Shown here: positions 1-7,660 of the stretch, one piece after another
Position numbering within the stretch: position 1 is the first letter of the stretch
Layout: every line of letters starts with the position of its first letter
NCBI GenBank assembly: GCA_016714085.1
Contig: JADJNW010000031.1
Location: 1 to 15,777 of the forward strand
Source of the DNA: Saprospiraceae bacterium
GTDB lineage: Bacteria > Bacteroidota > Bacteroidia > Chitinophagales > Saprospiraceae
DNA: 15,777 nucleotides
Reading direction: 5' to 3'
Notes under the pieces: generated by a model
The model's database searches: none
Seen by the model: the letters and a program-made list of their open reading frames with translations, nothing else
Told to the model about the DNA's origin: nothing
Program-made: the position numbers and the translations under genes

Positions 1-370
1 GCTGGTCAGCAATTTGCAGAAATATTTCAATACGCTGGAGAAACGCATCAGAATTTTCTTCATACGTAAGATCGTGCAGAAAAACGCGCATCGTGTTCAT
101 TCCCAGTGACTTCGCCCAGGATAATTCCCGATTAATAGTCGCTGTATCAAAAGTTTCCGCCTGCCACATTTCCAATTGATTGATCGCGGTGCTTGGCACA
201 AAATTACTGCCGATGAGCCAGGGTTGCTGAGCATACCAGTCGTTTGCTTGTTGTGCCGTCCAAATAGCTCTTGCTTTAATTTCTTCTTCTTGTTGTTGCG
301 GTTTATCCGTGCATTGCGTGCATATAAAAGCAAAAGAAAGTAGCAAAATCAATAGGTGTAGGCGTTTCAT
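1..370 (-). CDS. Cellulase/1,4-beta-xylanase-like glycoside hydrolase lipoprotein, N-terminal part
   Basis: The reading frame starts with an ATG at 370 and runs off the window edge after 123 codons without a stop. The leader is hydrophobic (MKRLHLLILLLSFAFI) and is followed by CTQC and a charged/Gln-Glu stretch, which suggests export and probably lipid attachment at Cys20, although the lipobox is not canonical. The rest reads WYAQQPWLIGSNFVPS, then NQLEMWQAETFD, then LGMNTMRVFLHDL. This is the opening of a TIM-barrel glycoside hydrolase usually named cellulase or 1,4-beta-xylanase in Bacteroidota, in which the first barrel strand carries the NTMRVFLHD segment. The catalytic glutamates lie beyond the window, so substrate and family number are not decided here. 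It lies 46 bp downstream of fmt on the same strand and may have its own promoter in the gap. Confidence 0.75.
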   Translation of the reverse strand, partial: MKRLHLLILLLSFAFICTQCTDKPQQQEEEIKARAIWTAQQANDWYAQQPWLIGSNFVPSTAINQLEMWQAETFDTATINRELSWAKSLGMNTMRVFLHDLTYEENSDAFLQRIEIFLQIADQ

Positions 371-385
371 CGAATTGTTTTTTTT

Positions 386-393
386 CAAAGATA
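386..393 (-). promoter_or_regulatory. Candidate Bacteroidota -7 box (TATCTTTG)
   Basis: Read on the minus strand, the fmt/glycosidase gap contains TATCTTTG, a full match to the TAnnTTTG -7 element of Bacteroidota. It would place transcription start very close to the ATG at 370. I see no convincing TTTG -33 box at the right spacing, so this is a weak call. Confidence 0.3.
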
Positions 394-416
394 TAATATT
401 TGCAATAAAATTTTTA

Positions 417-1337
417 TCAAATATCAAATTTATAACCATTCAAAAAAGCTACCGTATCCATGCGTTTCCGTCCTTGCAATTGTAATTCATGCACATGTAC
501 GAAGCCATCAATGGTAGCAATTTTGAGTATTTTTTTATTATCCGAAATAAATTTTCCGGGTTCAAGATCATGTAATATTATTTCTTTTGTTGTGCGTAAA
601 ATCTTGAATTCCAAGCCATCTAAAGTCGTCCATGCGGCAGGGTAGGGGCTTAGTCCTCGAATAAAATTATGCACTTTTTGAGTAGTTTGATTAAAATTAA
701 TTTCGCAAGTTTCATGGAAAAGCTTGGGCGCGTGCGATGCTTCTATATTGTTTTGTTTTTGCAATATAATATTATTTTTTTCAATCATTTGAACTGTTTT
801 TAGCACTGTTTCTGCGCCAAGCAGCATCATACGATCGTGCACTTCGCCAGCGGTTTCGTTTTCACCGATAGGAATTTTTGTTTGTATAATTACATCACCG
901 GTATCAATTTCGTGTTGTAAAAAGAAAGTAGTAACGCCGGTTTCGACCTCGCCACTGATGATGGCCCAATTGATCGGCGCCGCGCCGCGATACTTGGGCA
1001 AGAGCGAACCATGTAAATTAAACGTGCCTTTGGGTGGCATCGACCATACCATTTCCGGCAGCATTCGGAATGCGACAACAATTTGTAAATCAGCGTTTAA
1101 TGCTTGTAATTCTTGAATAAACTCTGGAGATTTAAGTTTTTCCGGCTGCAATATTTTCAAACCTTTCTCCAGCGCATATTTTTTCACAGCGGATTCGATC
1201 AATTGTTTGCCACCACGGCCGCCCATTTTGTCGGTAGCCGTCACAACACCAACCACGTTATAACCGTTTTGTACAAGGATGTCCAGGGAAGGAACAGCAA
1301 AATCGGGCGTACCCATAAAGACGATTCGTAAACTCAT
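417..1337 (-). CDS. fmt: Methionyl-tRNA formyltransferase
   Basis: This 306-residue protein transfers a formyl group from 10-formyltetrahydrofolate to initiator Met-tRNA in the cytoplasm, preparing it for translation initiation. The N-terminal Rossmann-like domain starts with RIVFMGTPDFAVPSL. The catalytic formyltransferase signature is N107-L-H109-GSLLPKYRGAAP, and D145 sits in FLQHEIDTGDVI; these match Asn108, His110 and Asp146 of the E. coli enzyme. The C-terminal OB-like tRNA-binding domain is shorter and less conserved but present (around residues 205-306, with the FIRGLSPYPAAWT segment). Length is normal for the family. It is transcribed away from the SPOR-like gene, with a matching -7 box 28 bp upstream. 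There is no def or priA next to it here. The call is secure. Confidence 0.97.
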   Translation of the reverse strand: MSLRIVFMGTPDFAVPSLDILVQNGYNVVGVVTATDKMGGRGGKQLIESAVKKYALEKGLKILQPEKLKSPEFIQELQALNADLQIVVAFRMLPEMVWSMPPKGTFNLHGSLLPKYRGAAPINWAIISGEVETGVTTFFLQHEIDTGDVIIQTKIPIGENETAGEVHDRMMLLGAETVLKTVQMIEKNNIILQKQNNIEASHAPKLFHETCEINFNQTTQKVHNFIRGLSPYPAAWTTLDGLEFKILRTTKEIILHDLEPGKFISDNKKILKIATIDGFVHVHELQLQGRKRMDTVAFLNGYKFDI

Positions 1338-1365
1338 GCGGATTTTCTGTATTTTTACTCGATGC

Positions 1366-1373
1366 CAAAGTTA
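1366..1373 (-). promoter_or_regulatory. Candidate -7 promoter box of fmt (TAACTTTG)
   Basis: The minus strand upstream of fmt reads TAACTTTG, matching TAnnTTTG, and would give a leader of about 20 nt. No clear TTTG -33 element is visible at the usual spacing. Confidence 0.4.
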
Positions 1374-1430
1374 AATCGGAATGTTGGAATATTGGATGGA
1401 TGGATTAAATAACCTTAAAAATCAAGCAAT

Positions 1431-1862
1431 ATGAAGTATTTATTCACTTTATTATTCGTTTTTTTACTAAATATTATATTCGCGCAAAGCGAAGGTTTTG
1501 ACAAGCCTTTAATTAAAAATTCTGAAAAGGATTCAGTAAAATCAGGCATTCTGCGCCCGACTGCTACCGATATTGAAATAAAAATTAAAAAACCAGAAGG
1601 TTATCCTGCTAAAGATTTACCGGAAAATTATACCGGTTTTCGTATTGAAATTATGGCAAGTGATACTTTATTAAAAGATACCAGCGAAGTATTTTTCCGA
1701 CATGGCAAAGTCGTGATGGAGCAATTGGAAAGCGGTACCTTTTCTTATACTGTTGGCGATTTTAAAGACGAACCTTCGGCAAGAGCCTTCATGGAAACAT
1801 TTATTAAACCTGTGTATCAAGAACCCAGGGTTATTAAATATGAAAATGGGAAAAGGATGTAA
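1431..1862 (+). CDS. Exported SPOR-like small protein
   Basis: The 143-residue protein begins with a signal peptide (MKYLFTLLFVFLLNIIFAQ, likely cut after AQ), so it acts outside the inner membrane. After a variable linker, residues about 65-143 look like a divergent SPOR fold: YTGFRIEIMASDTLL (first strand), a central FFRHGKVVMEQLESG stretch, then FSYTVGDFKDEPSARAFMETF, and a final strand RVIKYENGKR. The Y-T-V-G-D-F-(x)n-A pattern is the most diagnostic part. SPOR domains bind denuded peptidoglycan glycans in cell-wall and division proteins; whether this degenerate copy binds glycan is inference. The start is the first ATG and gives a complete signal peptide. It is divergent from fmt and convergent with purB. 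Confidence 0.7.
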   Translation: MKYLFTLLFVFLLNIIFAQSEGFDKPLIKNSEKDSVKSGILRPTATDIEIKIKKPEGYPAKDLPENYTGFRIEIMASDTLLKDTSEVFFRHGKVVMEQLESGTFSYTVGDFKDEPSARAFMETFIKPVYQEPRVIKYENGKRM

Positions 1863-1903
1863 AATGTTGTCAGTGAATCGGTTATCTGTTTTTGTGTATG
1901 TAA

Positions 1904-3238
1904 TTAAACTTTTCCGATATAATTATGCGGTGTAATGTTTTTTAATTCCGTTTTTACATTATCATTTACTTCCAGATTCTCAATAAATTCGAGCATATCG
2001 GCATGCGTAATGTTTGCTTTACCTCGCGTAAGGGCTTTGAGGGCTTCATAAGGTTGCGGATAGGCTTCGCGGCGCAAAATGCTTTGAATCGCTTCGGCTA
2101 CGACCATCCAGTTATTTTCAAGGTCTTCGTGAATTTTATGTTCATTTAATAATATTTTATCCAGGCCTTTTAATAAAGATTTAAAAGCAATCACTGTATG
2201 CGCGATTGGCACGCCAATATTGCGGAGTACGGTGCTATCGGTCAGGTCGCGCTGAAGTCGGGAAATGGGCAATTTCTCTGCTAAATGTGTAAAAATAGCA
2301 TTCGCTATACCAAAATTTCCTTCGGCATTTTCAAAATCAATCGGATTCACTTTATGCGGCATCGCGGAAGAACCCACTTCATTAGCAACCACCTTTTGTT
2401 TGAAATAATCCATTGAAATATAAGTCCATATATCTTTGCAAAAATCAACAAGTATAGTATTGATACGGCTCATCGCCTGGAATAATGCAGCCAGATTATC
2501 ATAATGTTCGATTTGAGTAGTCGGGTAAGAACGTTCCAAACCCAAGTATTGACGCAGGAAAAAATTGGCAAAATTATGCCAATCAATCTCAGGATAAGCG
2601 ACATAATGCGCATTCATATTGCCCGTGGCGCCGCCAAATTTAGCGCTGTCGGGAATGCTTTTCAACTGCTCGATTTGTACGTCCAGGCGTTTTACAAATA
2701 CCATCAATTCCTTACCAACGGTGGTCGGCGAGGCCGCTTGCCCATGCGTACGAGCGAGCATAGGAATGTTGAGCCAAGTGCGAGCAAGCTCGTCCAGGCG
2801 ATTGCGCAATTTTTCAAACAAAGGCAGATAGACTTGCTTCATCGCATCTTTTAGCAAAAGCGGAATTGCAGTATTATTAATATCTTGCGAAGTCAGACCA
2901 AAGTGAATAAATTCTTTATATTGTGTAATATGGAGCGTGTCAAATTTCTCTTTTATATAATATTCTACTGCTTTTACATCATGGTTGGTCGTTTTTTCGA
3001 TGGATTTTATAATTTCGGCATCAGCCATATCAAATTGATTGCAAATGCGGATCAATTCGCTAAAATGCTTTTCATTCAATTCTTTAAGCTGAGGCAAGGG
3101 GAGTTCGCACAAGGCAATAAAATATTGCACTTCCACAAAAACGCGATACTTAATAAGCGCAAATTCTGAGAAAAAACCGCCTAATTCCTGAACTTTGTCT
3201 TGATAACGCCCGTCGATCGGGGAAATGGCTGTGAGCAT
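1904..3238 (-). CDS. purB: Adenylosuccinate lyase
   Basis: This 444-residue enzyme acts twice in purine synthesis: it splits SAICAR to AICAR and adenylosuccinate to AMP, releasing fumarate. It belongs to the aspartase/fumarase superfamily, E. coli PurB type, as the N-terminus TAISPIDGRYQDKVQELGGFFSE shows. Visible conserved regions are TTNHDVKAVEY (residues 83-93), FGLTSQDINNTA (113-124), ARTHGQAASPTT (162-173, with the catalytic His165) and the superfamily signature SSAMPHKVNPIDFENAEGN (290-308, on the flexible loop with the catalytic Ser). The length is usual. The start ATG sits 19 bp downstream of a TAATTTTG -7 box. It is convergent with the SPOR-like gene (41 bp between stops, no clear terminator) and divergent from the metal transporter gene. 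Confidence 0.97.
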   Translation of the reverse strand: MLTAISPIDGRYQDKVQELGGFFSEFALIKYRVFVEVQYFIALCELPLPQLKELNEKHFSELIRICNQFDMADAEIIKSIEKTTNHDVKAVEYYIKEKFDTLHITQYKEFIHFGLTSQDINNTAIPLLLKDAMKQVYLPLFEKLRNRLDELARTWLNIPMLARTHGQAASPTTVGKELMVFVKRLDVQIEQLKSIPDSAKFGGATGNMNAHYVAYPEIDWHNFANFFLRQYLGLERSYPTTQIEHYDNLAALFQAMSRINTILVDFCKDIWTYISMDYFKQKVVANEVGSSAMPHKVNPIDFENAEGNFGIANAIFTHLAEKLPISRLQRDLTDSTVLRNIGVPIAHTVIAFKSLLKGLDKILLNEHKIHEDLENNWMVVAEAIQSILRREAYPQPYEALKALTRGKANITHADMLEFIENLEVNDNVKTELKNITPHNYIGKV

Positions 3239-3257
3239 GGACTAATTAATTTTTTTG

Positions 3258-3265
3258 CAAAATTA
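3258..3265 (-). promoter_or_regulatory. Candidate -7 promoter box of purB (TAATTTTG)
   Basis: In the divergent 89-bp gap, the minus strand reads TAATTTTG just ahead of purB, a match to TAnnTTTG. On the plus strand the same gap holds TATCTTTC (3302-3309), a one-mismatch version that could serve the transporter gene. The -33 elements are not evident. Confidence 0.4.
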
Positions 3266-3327
3266 CAAAGGATTGGGGACTGAGGATTGAGCTTTGTTTA
3301 TTATCTTTCAATTAAAAACATACAAAT

Positions 3328-4016
3328 TTGAAAATCAGTAAATTACAACAATTTCTGCCTGAATTTGTTTACGGCGGCATCGATGGTTCGGTGACGACAT
3401 TTGCGGTAGTGGCGGGTGCTGCCGGCGTCGGGTTAGAAAGTTCGGTGGTGATTATTCTTGGCTTCGCCAATTTGATCGCCGATGGTTTCTCCATGTCGGT
3501 GGGAAGTTATTTGTCAAACAAGTCAGAATTACACCATTATGAAAATATTATCGCCTGGAAAGTCAGGAAGTGATACATAATCCTGAAGAAGGCAGGGCAG
3601 AAATAAAGGAAATATATTATCAAAAAGGCTTTCGCGGCGAGCTTTTGGATCGAATTGTAACGCATATTATATCTGACAAAAAGCTTTGGGTGGAAACGAT
3701 GATGCGGGAAGAACTGGCCATGATTCCCGCCGCCAAGTCGCCTCTGTCCTTGGGCTTTTCCACTTTTGTATCCTTTATATTAATAGGGTTTGTGCCTTTG
3801 CTGGTGTATGTGGTTGACTACATTTATCCTTTGGGTATTCATCTTTTCTTTTGGGCTTCGGTGTTCACGACTATTGCATTTATTTTTATTGTCATATTAA
3901 AAAGTTATGTCAACGAGCTAAGTATTATTCGAGGTGTGAGTGAAACTTTATTTTTGGGCATTATTGCAGCGATATTGGCATATTTAGTAGGAGATGTGCT
4001 GGAACAAATATTTTAA
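3328..4016 (+). pseudogene. VIT1/CCC1-family Fe/Mn transporter, frameshifted
   Basis: Two overlapping frames together make one full-length VIT1/CCC1 (DUF125) membrane transporter of about 230 residues, the family that moves Fe2+ or Mn2+ out of the cytoplasm. The first part (3328-3573) has LPEFVYGGIDGSVTTFAVVAG, then an ILGFANLIADGFSMSVGSYL helix ending in SNKSELHHYE. The second part (in frame with 3570-4016) has NPEEGRAEIKEIYYQKGF, the SDKKLWVETMMREEL stretch with acidic metal-site residues, and three C-terminal membrane helices. Joining the frames at the A-run near 3541-3545 restores HHYE then KYYRLESQEV, as expected for the family; one missing A (five to four) explains the break. The start appears to be TTG at 3328, because no in-frame ATG lies between the upstream stop and the conserved LPEFVYGG. 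It is either a recent pseudogene or a sequencing error. Confidence 0.85.
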
Positions 4017-4049
4017 AAATAAACTTTTCGGGCTTGTGCTTGTTGAGAA

Positions 4050-4616
4050 ATGTACTCAAAAAATAACCCTTTTATCATGTCTGCATTTGTAAATATAGGT
4101 GCGGAGGTCTTGGAGCAAATGGTTGCGAACACTGACGAATCGGTCAGTAAAATGTCTTATAATCAGCCAATTATGCTCGTATTTCTGCGGCATTTCGGTT
4201 GTACTTTTTGTCGGGAAGCGCTTTCGGATATTGCCAAACGCCGAAAGGGAATTGAGGAAACAGGGACAAGAATTGTCTTTGTTCATATGTCAGATCAAGA
4301 AACGGCGGATCGCTATTTCAATCGGTATGAATTGGCAGGGGCCACCCATATAAGTGACCCGGAATGCAAGTACTATATGGCTTTTGGCTTGGTAAAAGGT
4401 AATTTTAATCAACTTTTTGGATTGCATTTTTTTATCAGAGGCTTTCAGTCTGGGATTTTGGAAGGGCATGGCACGGGTAAAGTAATTGGTGACGGATTTC
4501 AAATGCCTGGTGTTTTTGTCATTCAGGATGGCGAAGTGAAAGAGCATTTTATTCATAAATTGGTTTCCGATCGACCCGATTATCTGGAACTTGCCAAATG
4601 TTGCGCGATTGCTTAA
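4050..4616 (+). CDS. Peroxiredoxin-like (AhpC/TSA, PRXL2/SelL-type) thioredoxin-fold protein
   Basis: The 188-residue protein has a thioredoxin-like fold: IMLVFLRHFGCTFCREALSDIAKRR carries the CxxC active site (C51, C54), followed by TRIVFVHMSDQETADRYF and, late in the chain, the FQMPGVFVIQDGEV strand pair with its conserved proline. This arrangement matches the AhpC/TSA-like PRXL2/SelL group of cytoplasmic redox proteins, in which some relatives use selenocysteine at the C positions; here both are normal Cys codons. No signal peptide is seen. A second in-frame ATG at 4077 (MSAFVNIG) is an equally good start. It follows the transporter by 33 bp and may share its transcript, and it ends in a good terminator. 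The substrate is unknown; a role in thiol or peroxide reduction is inferred from the family. Confidence 0.8.
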   Translation: MYSKNNPFIMSAFVNIGAEVLEQMVANTDESVSKMSYNQPIMLVFLRHFGCTFCREALSDIAKRRKGIEETGTRIVFVHMSDQETADRYFNRYELAGATHISDPECKYYMAFGLVKGNFNQLFGLHFFIRGFQSGILEGHGTGKVIGDGFQMPGVFVIQDGEVKEHFIHKLVSDRPDYLELAKCCAIA

Positions 4617-4647
4617 AGCAAAAGAAAATTAGAATTTAACGTGATTG

Positions 4648-4680
4648 GTCTTGAACTTTAATCAAGACGATTTTATTTTT
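4648..4680 (+). terminator. Rho-independent terminator after the peroxiredoxin-like gene
   Basis: GTCTTGA (4648-4654) pairs perfectly with TCAAGAC (4662-4668) around a 7-nt loop, and is followed by the T-rich tail GATTTTATTTTT. It lies 31 bp after the stop codon at 4616. Confidence 0.7.
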
Positions 4681-4687
4681 ACAATAA

Positions 4688-4706
4688 CTCCCATTATCAA
4701 TGGGAG
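4688..4706. other. Perfect 8-bp hairpin in the leader of the VWA gene
   Basis: CTCCCATT and AATGGGAG are exact inverted repeats around a 3-nt loop (ATC). No T-tract follows, so it does not look like a terminator. It lies 26 bp before the ATG at 4733 and could be an operator or an mRNA structure in the leader. No known regulator motif is recognised. Confidence 0.5.
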
Positions 4707-4732
4707 CTACTTAAACCTTTCAACCAATAATT

Positions 4733-5830
4733 ATGATTGGATGGAAATTTTCAGAGCATAAACCAGGTGATAATGAGTCACCTTTCGATAAATTATTCAA
4801 AATTTTTCAAGAATTGATGATGTACACCTCCGGGGATGTGCGTGAAGCTTTGTCGTGGCTGACGGAACTGGATAAAGAATATAACCTGACGGATGAGAAT
4901 TATGGCATGGCTGACTTTATTCAAGACTTGATTGATAAGGGTTATATCGAGCAAGAAAGTGCCCAATCGCCAGGATTTGTACCTTCTTCCAAACTGGAAA
5001 TCGCTTTGCGCCGTAAGGCTTTGGAGGATGTTTTCGGGCAATTGAAAAAGACCAAACGCGGCAATCATAATACCAGGCAAGGCGGTCGCGGCGACGAGTT
5101 TACTTCCGATTTGCGACCTTTTGAGTTTGGAGATTCTTTAGATAGTATTGCCGTATCCGAGTCTTTGCGCAATGCCCAATTGAATCACGGCATCGATGAA
5201 TTTAAGCTGACCCAGGAAGACCTGGAAGTGCAGGAAACATTCTATCAAAGCCAGATGAGTACGGTGCTGATGATCGACATTTCGCACTCGATGATTTTGT
5301 ACGGTGAAGACCGCATCACCCCTGCCAAGAAAGTGGCAATGGCATTGGCGGAATTAATCACAACGCGCTATCCGAAGGATACGCTTGATGTATTGGTCTT
5401 TGGCGATGATGCTCGTCAGATCGAAATCAAGGATTTGCCTTATCTCGAAGTTGGGCCTTATCACACCAATACCGTCGCGGGTTTGGAGCTTGGTATGGAT
5501 CTTTTGCGCCGCCGCAAAAATCCGAATAAGCAGATTTTTATGATCACCGATGGTAAACCAACTTGTATCAAAAAAGGGAAGAAATATTATAAAAACAGCT
5601 TTGGGCTTGATCGTAAAATTGTGAGTCGCACCCTGGGTTTGGCTACGCAATGCCGAAAATTGCAAATACCGATCACTACTTTCATGATCGCACGCGACCC
5701 TTATCTGGTGCGCTTTGTAGATCAGTTTACCCGCGCCAATAATGGCAAAGCTTTTTACAGCAGCCTGCAGGGCCTTGGGGAATTTATTTTTATGGATTAT
5801 AAAAATAACAAAGCGAGAAGGCATCGTTAA
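4733..5830 (+). CDS. VWA-domain protein (Mg-chelatase ChlD/CoxE-like)
   Basis: A 365-residue cytoplasmic protein without signal peptide. Residues about 1-165 are a helical, charged N-terminal region containing LSWLTELDKEYNLTDE and a basic linker (KKTKRGNHNTRQGGRGDEF). Residues about 175-350 form a von Willebrand factor A domain: STVLMIDISHSM carries the MIDAS DxSxS (D182, S184, S186), the MIDAS threonine is likely in HTNT (T245 or T247), and MITDGKPT gives the third MIDAS loop (D273). All metal-site residues are present, so it should bind Mg2+ and a partner protein. In many bacteria such VWA proteins are encoded next to a MoxR/ChlI-type AAA+ ATPase that they serve; none is within this window. 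A hairpin lies in the leader and a signal-peptide protein follows 52 bp downstream. Confidence 0.85.
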   Translation: MIGWKFSEHKPGDNESPFDKLFKIFQELMMYTSGDVREALSWLTELDKEYNLTDENYGMADFIQDLIDKGYIEQESAQSPGFVPSSKLEIALRRKALEDVFGQLKKTKRGNHNTRQGGRGDEFTSDLRPFEFGDSLDSIAVSESLRNAQLNHGIDEFKLTQEDLEVQETFYQSQMSTVLMIDISHSMILYGEDRITPAKKVAMALAELITTRYPKDTLDVLVFGDDARQIEIKDLPYLEVGPYHTNTVAGLELGMDLLRRRKNPNKQIFMITDGKPTCIKKGKKYYKNSFGLDRKIVSRTLGLATQCRKLQIPITTFMIARDPYLVRFVDQFTRANNGKAFYSSLQGLGEFIFMDYKNNKARRHR

Positions 5831-5882
5831 GCCACAATTTTTAATCTTCATTACACGTTACAAGCAGCGTAAAATCTATCAA

Positions 5883-6806
5883 ATGAACAGACTGTTTGTA
5901 ATATTACTTTGCCTCGGTTTTGGAATTTCATTAAATGCTCAATCCAAAGATAAACTCAGTGAAGAGAATTGGAACACCATTCACACCTGGGAAGATACGC
6001 TCGCAATTCTGGGTTATGCTGTGGTTAATGATTCGATTGAGGATTATCGCTTTGCGGCTTGTCGCAATATGATTCAAACCCTGGTTAAAGCTTTAAAAAC
6101 CGAAAATTCTTTTCAATACCCTTTTGAAAGGCTCAAAACGGTTTCGATTCAATATCCGCAGGATAGTTCCTTCCGCATTTTTACATGGCAATTATATGTG
6201 GATAAAGACGATTATCGTTATTATGGCGCTATTCAAATGAATACGCCGGAATTGAAGTTATATCCCTTGATCGATCGATCTGCTTTGGTTACAAATGTGG
6301 AGCAATCCGAATTGACGCCTGATAATTGGTACGGTTCTTTATATTATACGCTTAAAGAATGTAAAGGCCCGAACGGCAAGTATTATTTATTGTTTGGCTT
6401 CGATGGATATGAATTTTTTCGCAAGCGTAAAATCGTGGATGTCTTGACTTTCAAAGATGGAAAACCCGTTTTTGGCGCACCCGTATTTGTGCATCAGGAG
6501 AAAGGGAAGCCATCGATTACCAAAAAACGTTTGTTTTTAGAATATTCAGCGGAAACAAGTGTTCGGTTGAATTATGATGAAGCCCTGGAATTGTTGATTT
6601 TTGATCACCTCATACCGATGGAGGGCACGCATGGCCAAGGCCCTGTGATGGTGCCTGATGGAAGCTACGAAGGCTATGAGTATGAAAAAGGACTTTGGAA
6701 ATATCAAACAATGGTACTCCATCAAGTGATGGAAGAAGCACCTCGCCCTTACCCAATACTCGACGAACGCGAGAAAAATATCCTGGGGAAAAAAGGGAAA
6801 AATTGA
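5883..6806 (+). CDS. Exported protein of unknown function
   Basis: A 307-residue protein that I do not recognise by family. The start was placed at the ATG at 5883, because it gives a clean signal peptide (MNRLFVILLCLGFGISLNAQ); a longer frame from 5742 would overlap the preceding gene. The mature part is soluble, rich in Tyr/Phe, Asp and Lys, with YPFERLKTVSIQYPQDSSFRIFTWQLYVD, then KYYLLFGFDGYEFFRKRKIVDVLTF, then YEGYEYEKGLWKYQTMV. The alternating aromatic and charged strands suggest a beta-rich periplasmic or surface protein. There are no cysteines after the signal peptide apart from C62 and C160 or nearby, and no enzyme motif is evident. It may be co-transcribed with the VWA gene (52-bp gap, no terminator). 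The function is not assignable from sequence. Confidence 0.75.
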   Translation: MNRLFVILLCLGFGISLNAQSKDKLSEENWNTIHTWEDTLAILGYAVVNDSIEDYRFAACRNMIQTLVKALKTENSFQYPFERLKTVSIQYPQDSSFRIFTWQLYVDKDDYRYYGAIQMNTPELKLYPLIDRSALVTNVEQSELTPDNWYGSLYYTLKECKGPNGKYYLLFGFDGYEFFRKRKIVDVLTFKDGKPVFGAPVFVHQEKGKPSITKKRLFLEYSAETSVRLNYDEALELLIFDHLIPMEGTHGQGPVMVPDGSYEGYEYEKGLWKYQTMVLHQVMEEAPRPYPILDEREKNILGKKGKN

Positions 6807-6889
6807 AAATTTGAAATTGGAGGTTTGAAAATTGAAATTTTGATAAAATTATTATTTTCGTATTTCTCATTTCAAATCTCTTATTTTCA

Positions 6890-7543
6890 ATGATAGAATC
6901 CCACACTATTCCCGTCACTAAAACCGCGCATTACAGCACGATTGGTAAGCCTGGCGAGCATATTCGCTACTTTTGGCTGGCTTGTCACGGACAAGGGCAA
7001 CTTGCTAAATATTTTATTCGAAAATTTGATATAATAGCATCCGAAGATACTTTTATTCTTGCCCCGGAGGGTTTGTCGCGTTATTATACAGAAGGTTTAT
7101 CTGGCAAAGTTGGCGCGATTTGGATGACCAAAGAAGATCGTCTCCTCGAAATTGAAGATTATAGTAATTATCTTTCAACATTATATCAATATTACATTTC
7201 GCAGCTACCGCATGATGTAAAAATTATATTATTTGGCTTTTCACAAGGCTGTGCTACGCAGCTACGCTGGATGCTCCGCGATTTCCCCCGATTTGATTCA
7301 TTAATACTTTGGGCAGGCTCTATTCCTGATGATCTGGATTATTTATTATATCAACATTATTTTGTAAATAAAGATTTACATTTTGTTTATGGCACAAGAG
7401 ATATTTTTATTACATCAGAAAGAGCAATGTTATTTAAAGAATTATTATCAAAAAACCAGCTTGATTTTCAAATACATACTTTTGAAGGCGAGCATACCGT
7501 CGATCGGGAAGCGCTTTTAAGACTGAGAGATCGGGTGATTTGA
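6890..7543 (+). CDS. Phospholipase/carboxylesterase-like alpha/beta hydrolase
   Basis: The 217-residue protein has the layout of the small serine esterase branch (phospholipase/carboxylesterase, PF02230-like). The nucleophile elbow is GFSQG (116-120, Ser118). The other triad members are likely D171 in VYGTRDIFI and H202 in FEGEHTVDRE, in the right order and near the C-terminus. The early LACHGQGQLAKYF segment resembles the oxyanion-hole loop (usually HGxG), here HGQG. No signal peptide is present, so it is cytoplasmic. It should hydrolyse a carboxylic ester; the substrate is unknown. The preceding 83-bp gap is a low-complexity A/T stretch made of repeated TTGAAA-like words. Confidence 0.85.
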   Translation: MIESHTIPVTKTAHYSTIGKPGEHIRYFWLACHGQGQLAKYFIRKFDIIASEDTFILAPEGLSRYYTEGLSGKVGAIWMTKEDRLLEIEDYSNYLSTLYQYYISQLPHDVKIILFGFSQGCATQLRWMLRDFPRFDSLILWAGSIPDDLDYLLYQHYFVNKDLHFVYGTRDIFITSERAMLFKELLSKNQLDFQIHTFEGEHTVDREALLRLRDRVI

Positions 7544-7660
7544 TGACCAGGTGACTTGGAGAATAAAGTAATTTAATTCTTTAATCGTCTTTTTAAATAA
7601 TGTATCATCTCAACCAAAATCAGGTCAGAAGTTGTTGTATTAATCGCAAAATGATGGAGC

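Noticed and set aside
3541..3572. Programmed -1 frameshift in the transporter gene
   Set aside because: There is no X XXY YYZ slippery heptamer and no evident downstream stem; a missing A in the A-run is a simpler explanation.
5742..5882. Longer N-terminus for the exported protein starting at 5742
   Set aside because: It would overlap the end of the VWA gene by 89 bp and bury a clean signal peptide that begins at 5883.
6807..6889. Repeated TTGAAA-like words and a distant TTTGAAAT/ATTTCAAA inverted repeat between two genes
   Set aside because: The stretch is simple A/T-rich low-complexity sequence; the arms are far apart and not specific.
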